64,000 bases of DNA from Tridacna crocea (GCA_943736015.1 OX031057.1:58672001-58736000); one strand, 5' to 3'. Numbered from the stretch's first letter, positions 1 to 10,805 are shown. The notes: generated by a model from the letters alone, not told the origin. Numbers and translations are program-made.

Positions 1-152
1 CCACCCCTTTCCCGGCTGTAATTTGTCGGATTCTTGTCTCGATGACAAGAGTACTTAGATAAGGACAGAAGATTTTTTTGTCCATGCTAAGTGAAAAAAG
101 GGGGTTTGAGGCATCTGTACCGGTGTCTGTGTTAATCATCTGTGTTAATTAT
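1..152. other. unassigned sequence with a family E-like scrap
   Basis: No coding signal seen. Positions 84-125 (ccatgctaagtgaaaaaagg...) resemble the family E end sequence, so this is probably an E remnant. Confidence 0.3.
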
Positions 153-373
153 CTTTACCCATTACCACACAATCCCTTCTTTTGACGCCCATGAGAAAGA
201 AGCCTTTAGAAAACATTGTGGGAAAAGGAGAAAATGCTGGTAACCAGCATTTTCTCCTTTTCCCACAATGTTTTCTACCCTTCACAAATTTTCAGTCACT
301 TTTATTTTGTCGTCTGTAAATGCTTTCAATCTGGACCAGTCTAAAATATTGTCGTTTGGTTATAGGCTAATTA
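153..373 (+). mobile_element. family A palindrome MITE
   Basis: Carries all parts of family A in plus order: the ACCCATTACCACACAATCCC head, a near-perfect palindrome at 209-275 (arms GAAAACATTGTGGGAAAAGG and complement around GGTAACC), then TTTTCAGTCACTTTTATTTTG, GTCGTCTG, AAATGCTTTCAATCTGGACC and the GTCGTTTGGT tail. The outer TTAA is decayed at the left end. No ORF of its own; a non-autonomous element. Confidence 0.85.
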
Positions 374-696
374 ATAAAGATATATGGGACAATTCGGCTG
401 CTGACAATGTCAAGGCCAACTAACGTCATAGGGATTTTTTGCATCTTAACTCCATCCTTTGTAGTATGGGATGAGGAGTAAAAATTTAAATTGTTTACAA
501 ATATTAAGGTGTCTCTTAGAAGAACTCTATATTGTTTACATATTCAGACTTCCCCTATACTATCAATTAAGAAACCCCTCGTCGTCACAATAAATTATTA
601 TAAACTGTTGGAAATGCTCATATATCTTGTAATCTGAGGATCTGAGCTAAATAAAGTATTTTGAACTGACAAATTGAATTGAACTACAATAAGTAT
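374..696 (+). mobile_element. probable LINE-like 3' tail at the right end
   Basis: Positions about 600-690 end in AATAAA-type sequence (gctaaataaagtattttgaa) followed by imperfect TTGAA/TTGAAC repeats. This is the pattern seen at four other places in the window: a polyadenylation signal followed by a short tandem tail, typical of CR1/L2/RTE-type 3' ends. The 374-600 part is unassigned. Confidence 0.4.
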
Positions 697-846
697 CGAC
701 TCATGTCAGACTGCGCGGACTGTGCAAGCTGACATGAGTCGAAGCATTTTGCTTTATGTAAATTTTAATGCTCCACGAACCATTCTACCTCAAGATTGAG
801 TCCATCGTTCGACAAAATGGATCTTTTTGAATCCATAATTATAATT
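697..846. mobile_element. family E element, left part, interrupted by a family C insertion
   Basis: Holds the family E internal hairpin (cgactcatgtcag at 697-709 pairing with ctgacatgagtcg at 728-740, around tgcgcggactgtgca) and the GACAAAATGGATC segment. After the family C element the E sequence resumes at 1108-1165 with CATACATTAAGTCCCGTTTT and CCAGAGCATAGCT, the E right end. C is therefore nested in E. Confidence 0.6.
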
Positions 847-1107
847 GGCCTGCAACACGCGAAAAGGGACATTCGGACATTTGCGTAAAGTGTCGTCTCG
901 GATCAGCCTGCGCAGTCCGCGCAGGCTAATGCGAGACGGCACTTTACGATTACATTCGGTTTTTTGCCACAGTAGACTTGCGCAAAGCAGAAAATTACAT
1001 TATAAAGGAAAGTGCCGTCTCGGATTAGCCTGCGCGGCCTGCGCAGGCTGATCCGAGACGACACTTTGCGCAAATGTCCGAATGTCCCTTTTCGCGTGTT
1101 GCAGGCC
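847..1107. mobile_element. family C TIR MITE, complete
   Basis: Begins GGCCTGCAACACGCGAAAAG and ends with its inverse; the terminal inverted repeats extend about 90 bp with few mismatches. Each arm contains its own short palindrome (AGCCTGCGCAGTCCGCGCAG). Two weak ORFs in opposite frames are by-products of the inverted repeat. No transposase. Confidence 0.85.
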
Positions 1108-1321
1108 ATATCATGTCTTGCTTGGCACATAGTATCATACATTAAGTCCCGTTTTTCCAGAGCATAGCTGATATAATAAAGTACCAATTGAAATGAGATC
1201 TGAGATAAAGGTATAATCAATACTTCAAGCGATTGATTTGAAGGCTTGAAATTAAACTTTTGAGGAAAAAAGAATAACAGTTAGTTTTGATCGCTTGAGT
1301 AGTCACAACTATAGCCTAGGC
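1108..1321. other. right end of the E host element, then unassigned sequence
   Basis: 1108-1165 is the right part of the family E element split by the C insertion. 1166-1321 shows no recognisable feature. Confidence 0.5.
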
Positions 1322-1707
1322 ACGGTTTCACGAAAAAACTAAAGTCTCTTAATTCTACTCAAGTCAGCAAACAGACCCATTTTCCAGCTTAAGATGACTT
1401 TATTTCAGACGCATTTCACTTACATTGTCAGACTTAAAAAATATGTTCAAATCCTAAGTTGACACAACGTTTCAGACTCATCTCAAGAAAATTATGGACT
1501 TTAGTCATTTCATCAGACTCAAGTCCATTATTTTGCTGAGTTGAGGGTGAATTTTTTGTGTCAACTTAGGATTTGAGAATGTTTCTTATGCCTGTTAATA
1601 TCAGTAAAATAAGTTTCACATAATAATAAGTAACATACCAAACTTAAGTCGAAAATGGGATCCGTCTGCAGAAAATAAGAGACTAGCGTTTTTTTCGTGA
1701 AACCGGG
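1322..1707. mobile_element. 386 bp foldback element
   Basis: Left end CGGTTTCACGAAAAAACT matches the inverse of the right end (AGACTAGCGTTTTTTTCGTG, then AAACCGG). An inner inverted pair (AAATCCTAAGTTGACACAA near 1450, TTGTGTCAACTTAGGATTTG near 1556) folds on the same axis. No coding potential. Confidence 0.75.
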
Positions 1708-2109
1708 TCCTACTTTCTATTTTTCAAATAGAAAAGAAATATGAAATAGAAAAAAAAGGACAAATAAAGTAGAATAAACAAATGCATAAAGGATGAGAAT
1801 AATACGCAGTTTAATAAAGAAGTAAAATAAATGGAGGTATTGCGTAATTCTCGTTGAATCTAACCTAATTCGAATTCTTCTAGCATCGGACGTAAGAGCA
1901 TTAATAAAACGAATCCCTGACGTGCTACACATGTGTACATTATAAACATCACACGTATAAGAAAGTCACGCTAGGGGCCAAAATAAAACAATTCGAGGGT
2001 CAAATTGCAGACAAAAGGTCTATAAAGATCTATATTTTTCACTGTTATTTACGAACTACCATCTTTTGCAAATTTTGTGCAGGCGCCAATATGTTTGATG
2101 ACGTAAGCA
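1708..2109. other. unassigned AT-rich sequence
   Basis: No gene, repeat copy or RNA recognised. One short minus ORF (1717-1932) is rich in Phe/Leu/Ile from AT bias and is not credible. Confidence 0.5.
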
Positions 2110-2394
2110 GGGTCCATATTTACCAACCATTCTTAAATAACGTTCTGTCTCATTCTCCAGAATTTTTTTTTAAATTTGGAAGTAACAGAACTCTTGATTG
2201 GCTTAACCGACTGGCATTCTTAAGAACGTTCTTTGTCTTATTCTCCAGAATTTTCTACATTTGTAAGTAACACAACTTCTGATTGGCTAAACCGTTCGGT
2301 TTAGCCAATCAGAAGTTGTGTTACTTACAAATTTCGAAAACCTTGGAGAATAAGACTAAGAATATTCTAAAGAATGGTTGGTGAATACGGGCCC
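2110..2394. mobile_element. family B foldback MITE with duplicated left arm
   Basis: Starts GGGTCCATATTTACCAACCA and ends GGTTGGTGAATACGGGCCC. The left arm (CATTCTTAA...TCTGATTGGC) is present twice, about 2110-2210 and 2215-2295, before the single right arm. The CTGATTGGCTAAACC / GGTTTAGCCAATCAG centre is near 2278-2310. Confidence 0.8.
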
Positions 2395-2780
2395 TGGAGT
2401 TGTTTTACTCTCAAATTATGAGAATATGACTAAACAAGTTCTTGAAAATGGTCGGTAAATTTGGTTGAAAAAAAAAAACGTCCCAGAAAAAGTAAAGATA
2501 GAATAAAAAGATTCGTCCGATCCTAGGTCGGTCATTAATCATTTCTCCAATAGTTTTTACCGTTATTTGTTATTATAGAGGCAGGTGTTCGCGTGTCGCC
2601 AGCCCTTTGATCTCCCTAAAGGAAATGTCATGGTTCATTTCCTCCCCGGTATCAGTCGACCCCCCCCCCACCTGGTCACGTGATCTAAAGCCGGCTCTAC
2701 CTGCACGCGACAGATCTTACCTGTCCAGTCTGATAAGGCCTAAACCTTTCTAAACTAGAAATAAGAGGCTTTTCCAGGTA
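2395..2780. other. unassigned sequence
   Basis: Includes a C-run at about 2660. GC is locally higher around 2590-2740, but no ORF with splice sites could be supported. Confidence 0.45.
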
Positions 2781-2788
2781 TTAACCCT

Positions 2789-2990
2789 GAACCCTTTCAC
2801 CTGACAGACAAAAAAGATTGGACATGTCAAAAAAAAAATACGAAGCATTTGGAAGCCATAAAGCAAAAAATGAAAAGAGTAAAAAACGTTGTGGAAACAA
2901 GTTTAGATAATGGTTCCCAGCATTTTGTCCTTTTCTTACAATGTTTTGAAAAGCCTTCCCTCCATTCTTTCTCAAATTTGTTAATCTCGG
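2789..2990. mobile_element. decayed family A copy
   Basis: Recognisable pieces: ACCCTTTCACCTGACA-like head, a decayed left arm (aaaaaacgttgtggaaac), CAGCATTTTGTCCTTTTC and ACAATGTTTTGAAAAGCC. A further A-end motif (gaccctttaccac) lies at 3011-3025. Confidence 0.5.
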
Positions 2991-3117
2991 GATGATGAAG
3001 TAAAGGGTTGACCCTTTACCACAACGCAAAATTGGAGACTCGTTCATATTAAAGGAACTTATAGCAACAATTCAAATGTTCTTCAGTTGACAGTGTTTGT
3101 CCATAAATACTAGGTAT

Positions 3118-3174
3118 AAAACATTGTGGGAAAAGGAGAAAATGCTGGTAACTTTTCCCACACTGTTTTTATAG
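3118..3174. mobile_element. family A core fragment
   Basis: AAAACATTGTGGGAAAAGGA and the ATGCTGGTAAC centre are intact, but the right arm resumes at TTTTCCCACACTG, so about half of it is deleted. Neither TTAA end is present. Confidence 0.7.
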
Positions 3175-3298
3175 TTTTTTTATTCTATCGGGTTCATGAA
3201 AATCGGAATAGTATGGTAAAAGGTTAAGGTAACGAATAGTGCAGCTCGGGAAAAAAAATGTTATATTCAATTCTGTTTTTGCTTAGTAGGTATCAACA

Positions 3299-3366
3299 GA
3301 CTGGACAGTGTAGCTCAAAGATCAGATTGAACATTCGTTAGTCTAATCATGACCCATACTGTCGGC
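3299..3366. mobile_element. family D palindrome core, decayed
   Basis: CTGGACAGTGTAGCTCAAAG and ATCAGATTGAAC on the left pair imperfectly with GTCTAATCATGACCCATACT on the right. No TTAA ends identified. Confidence 0.5.
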
Positions 3367-3529
3367 ACAGGCCCTCAACACACAAGCTCATGAGTCAATT
3401 GCTCTCCAGCGATCCAAAGGTAACTTGTTCAAGAACATTGTTCAGCTGTCTTCATAAAATATTCAAGAACTATCATTCTATAGAACGATCAGGCATGTAT
3501 AAATACGAGTATGTAAGGCATAAAATCCT

Positions 3530-3729
3530 GGGCCCGTATTCACCAACCATTTTTCAGAATATTCTTAGTCTTATTCTCCAAGGTTTTTTTTAAATTTGTA
3601 AGTAACGCAACTTCTGATTGGCTAAGCCAAATGGTTTAGCCAATCAGAAGCTGCGTTACTTACAAATGTAGAAAATTCTGGAGAATAAGACAAAGAACGT
3701 TCTTGAGAATGGTTAGTGAATACGGGCCC
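3530..3729. mobile_element. family B foldback MITE, complete
   Basis: A 200 bp near-perfect inverted repeat from GGGCCCGTATTCACCAACCA to GGTTAGTGAATACGGGCCC, centred at about 3629 on GGCTAAGCC/GGTTTAGCC. This is the cleanest B copy in the window. Confidence 0.85.
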
Positions 3730-3894
3730 AAGTGTCATTTCTACCTAAATATCCAAAAATCAATCTTCTTCAAATAAACGAAGTACTGTATTCAACATAA
3801 ACTATATTTGAGCAGCAGCCCGTTAAAAAGGAAATTTAATGCATTGTTGCATTATACCCAAGCTAGTCGTCGGATAACATGGATCCAGTCTGTC

Positions 3895-4112
3895 TTAACC
3901 CTTCCCCAAACAATCCCTGGTTTTTACGGGTCTGGAATAGTAGCCTTTTGAAAACATTGTGGGAAAAGGAGAAAATGCTGGTAACCAGCATTTTCTCCTT
4001 TTCCCACAATGTTTTCTATCCTATCATAGACAGAGATCACGTTTTCAGCAAGTAGTTGAATTGTCGTCTGCAAATGCTTTCAATTTGGTCTAGTCCAAAA
4101 GTTTGTCGTTAA
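3895..4112 (+). mobile_element. family A MITE, tail-to-tail pair, copy 1
   Basis: TTAA at 3895-3898, perfect central palindrome (GAAAACATTGTGGGAAAAGG arms), ending in GTTTGTCGTTAA. The terminal TTAA (4109-4112) is also the first four bases of the next, inverted copy. Confidence 0.85.
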
Positions 4113-4279
4113 CCCTTTCCCAAACGGCAAATTTTGGACCACACCAAACTGAAAGCATTCTGCAGATGTCAACAGTTGCCAAAAAGATGATATTTCTATA
4201 TGATACGGTAGAAAACATTGTGTGAAAAGGCTTCTATTCCTGACCCGTAAAAACCAGGGTTTGTTTGGGAAAGGGTTAA
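4109..4279 (-). mobile_element. family A MITE, tail-to-tail pair, copy 2
   Basis: Reads in reverse from TTAACCCTTTCCCAAACGGC to GGGAAAGGGTTAA. The right arm of the palindrome is missing (gtagaaaacattgtgtgaaaagg then gcttctattcc). It shares TTAA with the preceding copy. Confidence 0.75.
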
Positions 4280-4894
4280 GGTGGTAGCCCCGTAATACTT
4301 ACAGTGCATATTGACATTAAAATTTTTAATAGTTGAGAAAGTCGGATTTATACAGGTATAATACTTTTACACACTTTTAACCGACCAGGAATTCCTTTGA
4401 TGACTTTCTTGAAATTATTTGTTGATACCTTTGTTAGTTTGCAGAAAAGGGAGGTAATTATTACCTCCCTTTGTAATGAGAATATAGTGGTTTTAGATTT
4501 ATAAAAGATAATTCTTAGAAGTACAAAAAGGAAAAAGTGGCTAGGTTAAAGTCGTACAGTAATACCCATTATTAATCATGGCAAATTTTGTAACATAACA
4601 TTTTAGTGAAAATAGCTGTTTTCTATTATGGGTCAGCTACCTTAAAACCGGTTGAAATTATGAAGTAGAACGGTTTATTGACGAGGGAAAAATACCATTT
4701 TATCACATAACTCTCCTTGTTTTCAATGTGATACAGCCATTAAGAATTTTCTTGTCTCACACATGTGTGAAATAAGAAAATAGTGCTGTATTTGGTCAAC
4801 ACTCTGTATTTCAAAGTTTATAAAAATAATTATGCAAGAAAATAAAAGAATGCATTCAAATTAGTTCTTTTTTAACATACCTGTAATCATGTAC
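4280..4894. other. unassigned, with a small palindrome and an F scrap
   Basis: A 26 bp palindrome (AAAGGGAGGTAATTATTACC...) lies at 4445-4470. At 4695-4760 TTATCACATAAC...AAGAATTTTCTTGTCTCAC matches the family F flank at 25.3 kb. Nothing coding. Confidence 0.45.
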
Positions 4895-6270
4895 ACAGGT
4901 TATAATTGCTATTGCAAAATGATGATAAATATTTTTTTCTTTTACTTTTAGTAAGCACTTATTGCCATCACTACATTCAACCATTGTGGAGTGTAGTCTG
5001 GGATCAGGCAGTACTAAAGTTTACACTGATGTTAGACAGCACTCTACAAGAGTTGTTATGTTTCCGAGTACATAAAGCCTTCAATATTGAAATGTCCTGT
5101 TTATTAGATTATGAATTAACTTGCTACGTTTAACCTATGAGGCTGCTGATACAGAATGAGACCTTTAAGTGTGGTAGAGTGTGGACTGCGATCAGTCAGT
5201 ACTTATGCGCACACTGATCTTAACCCACACTCTACTACACTTGCTATGTTTTTGAGCACATAATCTTAAACATTTTAATGTCTTGTTTATCTTTAGATTA
5301 TGAATTATCTTGCTATTTCCAACCTACGAGGCTGCTGATGCAGAATGAGACCTTTAAGTGTGGTAGAGCGTGGACTGCGATCAGTCAGTACTTAAGTGCA
5401 CACTGATCTTAACCCACAATCTACTACACTTGCTATGTTGTGAGCAATTAGTCTTAAACATTTCAATGTCTTGTTTATCTTTATATCATGAATTATTTTG
5501 CTATTTCCAACCTACGAGGCTGCTGATGCAGAATGAGACCTTTAAGTGTGGTGGAGCGTGGACGGCGATCAGTCAGTACTTAAGTGCACGCTGATCTTAA
5601 CCCACACTCTACTACACTTGCTATGTTTTTGAGCAGATAGTCTTAAACATTTCAATGTCTTTTTTATCTCTAAATCATGAATTATCTTGCTATTTCCAAC
5701 CTACGAGGCTGCTGATGCAGAATGAAACCTTTAAGTGTGGTAGAGCGTGGACTGCGATCAGTCAGTACTTAAGTGCACACTGATCTTAGCCCACGCTCTG
5801 CTACGCTTGCTATGTTTTTGAGCACATAGTCTTGAACATTTCAATGTCTTGTTTATCTCTAAATCATGAATTATCTTGCTATTTCCAACCTACGAGGCTG
5901 CTGATGCAGAATGAGACCTTTAAGCATTGTAGAGTGTGGACTGTGATCGGTCAGTACTTAGGTGCACACTGATCTTAACCCACCATCTTGACCACAGGAT
6001 CTGTGTTGTTGTTGTTTTTTTTTATGCCTTTTGAAAGCATTGTCTTTAGCATTGCAATGTCCTCTTTATCTTTAGATCATAAATTATTTTGCTGTTTTCA
6101 ACCTATGAGGCTGCTGATGCAGAAGGAGAGCTTAAGCCATTGTGGAGTGTGAACTGGGATCAGTCAGTACCTAAGTATGCGCTGATCTTACCCACACTCT
6201 ACATGATTTGTTATGCTCTTGAGATATATAAAGCCTCCAACATTGTCATTTCCTGTTCATCTTTAGGTTA
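4895..6270 (+). repeat. tandem array, six units of about 189 bp
   Basis: The landmark CCTA(C/T)GAGGCTGCTGAT recurs at 5134, 5323, 5511, 5700, 5889 and 6102, i.e. steps of 189, 188, 189, 189 and 213 bp. Each unit has a hairpin: GTGTGGTAGAG(T/C)GTGG pairs with CCACACTCTACTACAC about 45 bp later. The outer units (4976-5133 and 6102-6270) are the most divergent, the inner ones nearly identical. Short ORFs in it repeat with the unit and are not genes. Confidence 0.9.
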
Positions 6271-6520
6271 GTGTTTTATTCTTCCTACATTCAACCTTCT
6301 TGGTTCATATTCTTTGTATTCATTAGTGCTCTTATTCTTATTCCGCTAGCTAACATCATATCAAAATTCTGTGGATGATGTGGTTAATGATCGGTCTACA
6401 CATTTGTGCTGATTGATCATGGACTACATTTTCACAGTTCACTAAATTGCATGTGATTTATGTTATGTATGTGTTGTGTTGAGTTGTGCATGTGTGTGGG
6501 GTGCGAGTGAGGAGGAGGAG

Positions 6521-6568
<48 letters not shown>

Positions 6569-6990
6569 AACAAATAGATGTAGTGTAAACAGACCCATTT
6601 AGATCTAGTGTTTTGAATGACTCTTAAAATGCTAAATGAACTTCATATCTACCGAATGGATGTTCAGTGGATACGAAGTTCAAAAAACATAGAAATTTAT
6701 CGACAAACATGTACTTATACTGATAAGCATAAAATCCATTAAATTTTCATTGAAACATCCGACAACTCTCTTATAAGGACTTTACAGTCTACAAAATTCT
6801 TGTATCTCTCCATAGAAAAACTGTTTATCACGTGCACATTTGTTTATTTACCTAACCTATCAATGAAACTACGTCACTGTGTGTAAAACGAATTGACCAA
6901 TCAAATAAAAAAGGCCTTTTTACATTATCTTTTCAAGCCCTATAGTCTATTTCTCATTCTGACCAAGGTTATGGCCCCCCCCAACTTTTC
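6271..6990. repeat. unassigned sequence with a (GA)n tract
   Basis: A pure GA dinucleotide run spans about 6523-6567, preceded by GAGGAG repeats. The rest shows no gene or family member. Confidence 0.7.
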
Positions 6991-7110
6991 TAACCTATTT
7001 TTCCCCGTCACTTTCTATAATTTTATATGTATGTAAGTTGTACTCTTTGTTCGTGTATCATGTATGTATGATTTGAACAAATAAACTTTATTGATTGATT
7101 GATTGTAATT
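6991..7110 (+). mobile_element. LINE-like 3' tail with (TTGA)n
   Basis: TTTGAACAAATAAACTTTAT is followed by TTGATTGATTGATTG, i.e. AATAAA plus a four-base tandem tail. It is a 5'-truncated remnant; the ORF part is absent. Confidence 0.55.
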
Positions 7111-7394
7111 TATACGCTTCATTTCTAAAACATTGCTGACCTAGGTATCTGAAGAAAATTAGCGGTCCAAGTTCTTATCATGAAAAAGTTGATAATTCAA
7201 TCACTGTTAGACTCAAACAAAAATCAATATTATGCAAGTTTCTTCGGAACTTTTTTCGTTCGTAATGTACCTGTCAAAGTAAGTGCACAGGCTTCATGTA
7301 AATTTCACTGCACATAATACATGTCTGCCTCTGGTTTAACATACTTTGGACTATAATTCTTGTTAATCAGTTTTTACCGTTATTGTTAGTCTTG

Positions 7395-7640
7395 TTACTC
7401 AATAAAACGCTACCTGGTGCGATTCATTCAGCTAAGTTTAGAGAAACCTGGAGCTAAAAAAGACCTGATTTCTCCTCAAAACGTATTGTTAAAGCCATTG
7501 CTACCTTATAGCGCAAAACTTATTGTTAAAGCCATTGCTACATTATTACTGTAATCCCCCAAACTTTGGGGAGAGTGATGCGTCATATCAGTCGAATCTT
7601 GGAAGAATAAGACATGCGCAGACAACGAAAAAATAACAAC
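7395..7640 (-). mobile_element. family H dispersed repeat, inverted copy
   Basis: Shares in reverse the blocks of the copies at 24.05 and 42.19 kb: TGCGCAGACAACG (inverse of GTTGTCTGCGCA), GATGCGTCAT, CCTGGTGCGATTCATTCA. A 40 bp internal piece (TTATTGTTAAAGCCATTGCT) is duplicated at about 7485-7545. Confidence 0.7.
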
Positions 7641-7649
7641 CGCAAAATG

Positions 7650-7712
7650 TTTCAACTAAAGTCACCCTGCGCGGACTTTGCGAGGTGACCTTAGTCGATA
7701 CATTTTGCAGAT
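7650..7712. repeat. hairpin of the family E type
   Basis: AAAATGTTTCAACTAAAGTC and ACCCTGCGCGG face CGAGGTGACCTTAGTCGATA and CATTTTGCAGATGC. Same plan as the hairpins at 697-740 and 39331-39392. Confidence 0.55.
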
Positions 7713-8016
7713 GCAATTAAACTTTTTTTTTTCTCCCAAAAAGCATGCCTCAGTTATACATGTACTACCGTCTCTCTTCTTGAAATAAAGTCATTGTAAC
7801 ATGTGCGGTTGTCATGTTGTATTGTAAAGATGAACTGTTATGTAGTTCAATTACAAAAATAATTTGGATCTACTGTGTCCATAGATACATGTAATGATAT
7901 AAAATACATGTACATGTTTTTGTAGCCTTTGTGTACTATTAGTATACATTGTATATCCCAACCTTCGGGTGTTTATTTTCAGCCATTTAAATTTGCATCT
8001 AGCTCTTAAGAACGTG

Positions 8017-8018
8017 GC

Positions 8019-8054
<36 letters not shown>

Positions 8055-8090
8055 GTCTATCTATCTGATTATTTATTTATTTATTTATTT
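8017..8090. repeat. microsatellites (TATC)n and (TTTA)n
   Basis: TATC units run from about 8019 to 8066 with one interruption, followed by TTTA units to 8088. Confidence 0.9.
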
Positions 8091-8221
8091 TATAATAAAA
8101 TATTCAGGATTTTACTCCACAATACTGATGTATTCATTACACATGCATTTCATATCATACACATATAATATTTCAAATTAGTTAGGCCATTTTAAAAAAA
8201 ATAAATATGAATAATCAAATG

Positions 8222-8928
8222 TTATAATAAGACAAAAGAAAGGAAATAGGAAAAAAGAAGCTGGAAAAGTGGAGAATGAGCACGTACAATTACATTTTTA
8301 TTGCAGATGGCAATCGTTAAACTTGCTTCCATATTGATCATATAGTCAATATCAAAGGCAACTCCATCGGTGGCAATATTGTTATAATCATTAGTAGTAG
8401 TAGAAGTAGTAGTAGTAGTTGTTGTTGTTATTGTAGGCACAACAGTAATAATTTTCAGCTAACGAAAAAGGTCAAGACCATTTGGTTCTGAACACTAAAT
8501 CCATCTCCGTGTAAAAATGACATTTCACGGATCCAGCCGTCGAAACCTGAAGCTCAGTCGATAAAGTTCAGGTACAGTTATTCCAGAGTCTTTCAGTTCA
8601 AATTCCAGCTTGGTTAATCTTTCCTTCTGAGGAAAATTAATTACTGATTATGGTTGAGAAAGAGAGAGTCAGTGACGGAGAGTGAGAGAGAACGAGAGAG
8701 GGAGATAGAGAGAGACAGAGAAAGGTAGGAAGATAGAAAGAAAAACAGAGAGACAGACAGACAGAAAGAGTCTGCTTCGCTGCTCTATAATAGTAAGTTT
8801 ATTACAAAACAGGAATATACTTGAATTCAGAGTAGTCACAGACGGCACAGCTAAAAAGTTAATTAAAAAAAAAACAGCCAATTTTTGTGTCTAATTAGAG
8901 TTGACAGACTGTCCCCTTCATATTCAGT
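8222..8928. other. simple-repeat-rich sequence with a tRNA-like scrap
   Basis: An AGTAGT trinucleotide tract lies at about 8393-8432 and GA-rich degenerate repeats at 8655-8770. At about 8555-8620, AGCTCAGTCGATAAAG and AGTTCAAATTCCAGC resemble A and B boxes of a tRNA-derived SINE head, but no SINE body follows. Confidence 0.45.
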
Positions 8929-9154
8929 TTAACCCATTACCACACAATCCCTACTTTTGACGGTCCTGAGAAAGCCTTTTGAAAACACAGTGGGAAAAGG
9001 AGAAAATGCTGGTAACCAGCATTTTCTCCTTTTCCCACAGTGTTTTCAACCCTTACCAGAACAATTTTTTATTTTTGAGTCACCTTTATTTTGTCGTCTG
9101 CAAATGTTTTCAATTTGGACCAGTCTAAAATTTTCTCGTGTGGTAAAGAGTTGA
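8929..9154 (+). mobile_element. family A MITE
   Basis: TTAACCCATTACCACACAAT start, palindrome at about 8979-9045 with ACAGTGGG in place of ATTGTGGG, and CTCGTGTGGTAAAGAGTTGA end. The right terminal TTAA has become TTGA. Confidence 0.85.
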
Positions 9155-9254
9155 ATTAACCTATATACTACTGTATAACTGAAATGAAATTTTCAGTTCG
9201 ATGGAAAAAACTATATTTCTATTTCATAGTTATGTTTTGGGAATAATATCTCTT

Positions 9255-9325
9255 TGTCGGACAGTTTTGATCCAAGATCAGACTGCCCGTTCTATGCAGT
9301 CTGATCTTGATCTATACTATCCTAA
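9255..9325. mobile_element. family D palindrome core
   Basis: GATCCAAGATCAGACTGCCC faces GCAGTCTGATCTTGATCTAT; preceded by GTCGGACAGT as in other D copies. Confidence 0.65.
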
Positions 9326-10250
9326 AAAGATCACTCAATAGAAAAAGCTCAAACAGCGTATTAAGAATAAGGAGAGACAGAGGGAAACAGAGATAGAGAG
9401 AGGGGGAGAGAGAGAGATCGACAGACTGAACAGAGATACAGACAAAATAAAACTGCTGTTGTTAGGCAGTAGTGTTGAAGAATTATCAGTCACTATTATT
9501 ATTAGTGTTATTACTGTTTTTAATGAACAAAATAAAGTAAGATCAGGCAACCGTAAACGTGCATTATGATTTTCATTCTCCATCGTTCTTTAAAAAATAC
9601 ATGCAGTATTATAGGCAATAAAAATAAGTCGGTCTTTACATTTTCGTCTGATAAATTAAACCTATCTACTTTTTAATGCTGTTTTACCTGGAGACGACTC
9701 TTACTTTGATTTGTTGCAAAGTATGGTTAAAACGTTTTGGCACAGTAACTTTTTTTTTCTTTTTTCTATAGTATTTTCACATGTCTCTCCCTTACACCTG
9801 AATAGTTACTCGTATTATTTTTCTCTCACACAATATTTTTTTATGTGAAATGTTTTCTAGCATATCCTTCCCTCGAATCTGTTACTTGCTTTTATCTCCT
9901 TTCATCTATTCATATGGGTGATGAATGACAAGTGACATTACTGCATATACCTTGCAAACGCTTTTTTTTCAGTTTAGTCTGAATTAGAAAAAAAGAAAAC
10001 CTGCGATTAATTTCTGATGCTATGACTTCTTTCCGAGACTGGTCTAAAATCAGTGCAAACAGTGAGAAAAATATTGTCTCCCAACACGAATACCAATAAC
10101 GTTTTCGGTGTGCATAGATCAAGATGAGCTACACTAAGCTGTTTGTTGGTCTTGATCTATACAGACTGATCATTGTGACCAAATTATATTATTGCACTAA
10201 AGCGTCATTTCCGCAAATGTAATGTATTATATCTTATTTATTCAATGTCA
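9326..10250. other. unassigned sequence
   Basis: GA-rich degenerate repeats at 9370-9435. A weak D-like inverted pair (tagatcaagatgag / cttgatctatac) lies at 10115-10175. No coding signal. Confidence 0.45.
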
Positions 10251-10352
10251 GCTATTGTTACATGTATGTACACGGTATTCTTATATTTGTATTAGCTTTG
10301 TAATGACAATGAACATAGTTCAAGTTATAGGAAATAAAGTCCTGTTCTGTTC
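10251..10352 (+). mobile_element. LINE-like 3' tail with (TGTTC)n
   Basis: GAAATAAAGTCCTGTTCTGT and TCTATG: a polyadenylation-type signal followed by a TGTTC tail, like the copy at 39.63-39.72 kb. Confidence 0.5.
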
Positions 10353-10805
10353 TATGTTAGCTTAAATGACTTGTTCTAGTCTTCGGGAAGAACACTTTTA
10401 GCCTTGGTTTTGTTCTGCGAAGAATTCTGAGTTACTTGTAAAATTATCATATACATTTTTATATGAATTGCAAATAAAACATGTTCAAACCAAACTATTT
10501 TCACATGTATATTTAAAAATATTAGACTTTTATCAAACATCAAAATTATAGTTTTGTACAAATTGAAAGCATTTCCACGCTACAAATTTAGTCTATATAT
10601 CTATCTTTTACACTCCTACGTTTTGTTCTAATTTAGTCTTTGGTGTTTAGATTTTTCATTAACTGTTTTTCCTTATTACTGAAATGTTTTGATTTTTTTC
10701 AGCTGCCATTGAGACTGTGGTTTCTTATACATGTAAAAGGAGAAGGAGAATAGCTGAATCTAAGTTGTGAGATTTTGTGGCCAGACACCTTTCCCAATGT
10801 GTACA

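Noticed and set aside
845..1220. Two opposite-strand ORFs with a shared peptide (MACNTRKGTFGHLRKVSSRI)
   Set aside because: The shared peptide is the terminal inverted repeat of the family C MITE read from each end.
8017..8181. ORF of repeated IYLS residues
   Set aside because: Translation of the (TATC)n microsatellite.
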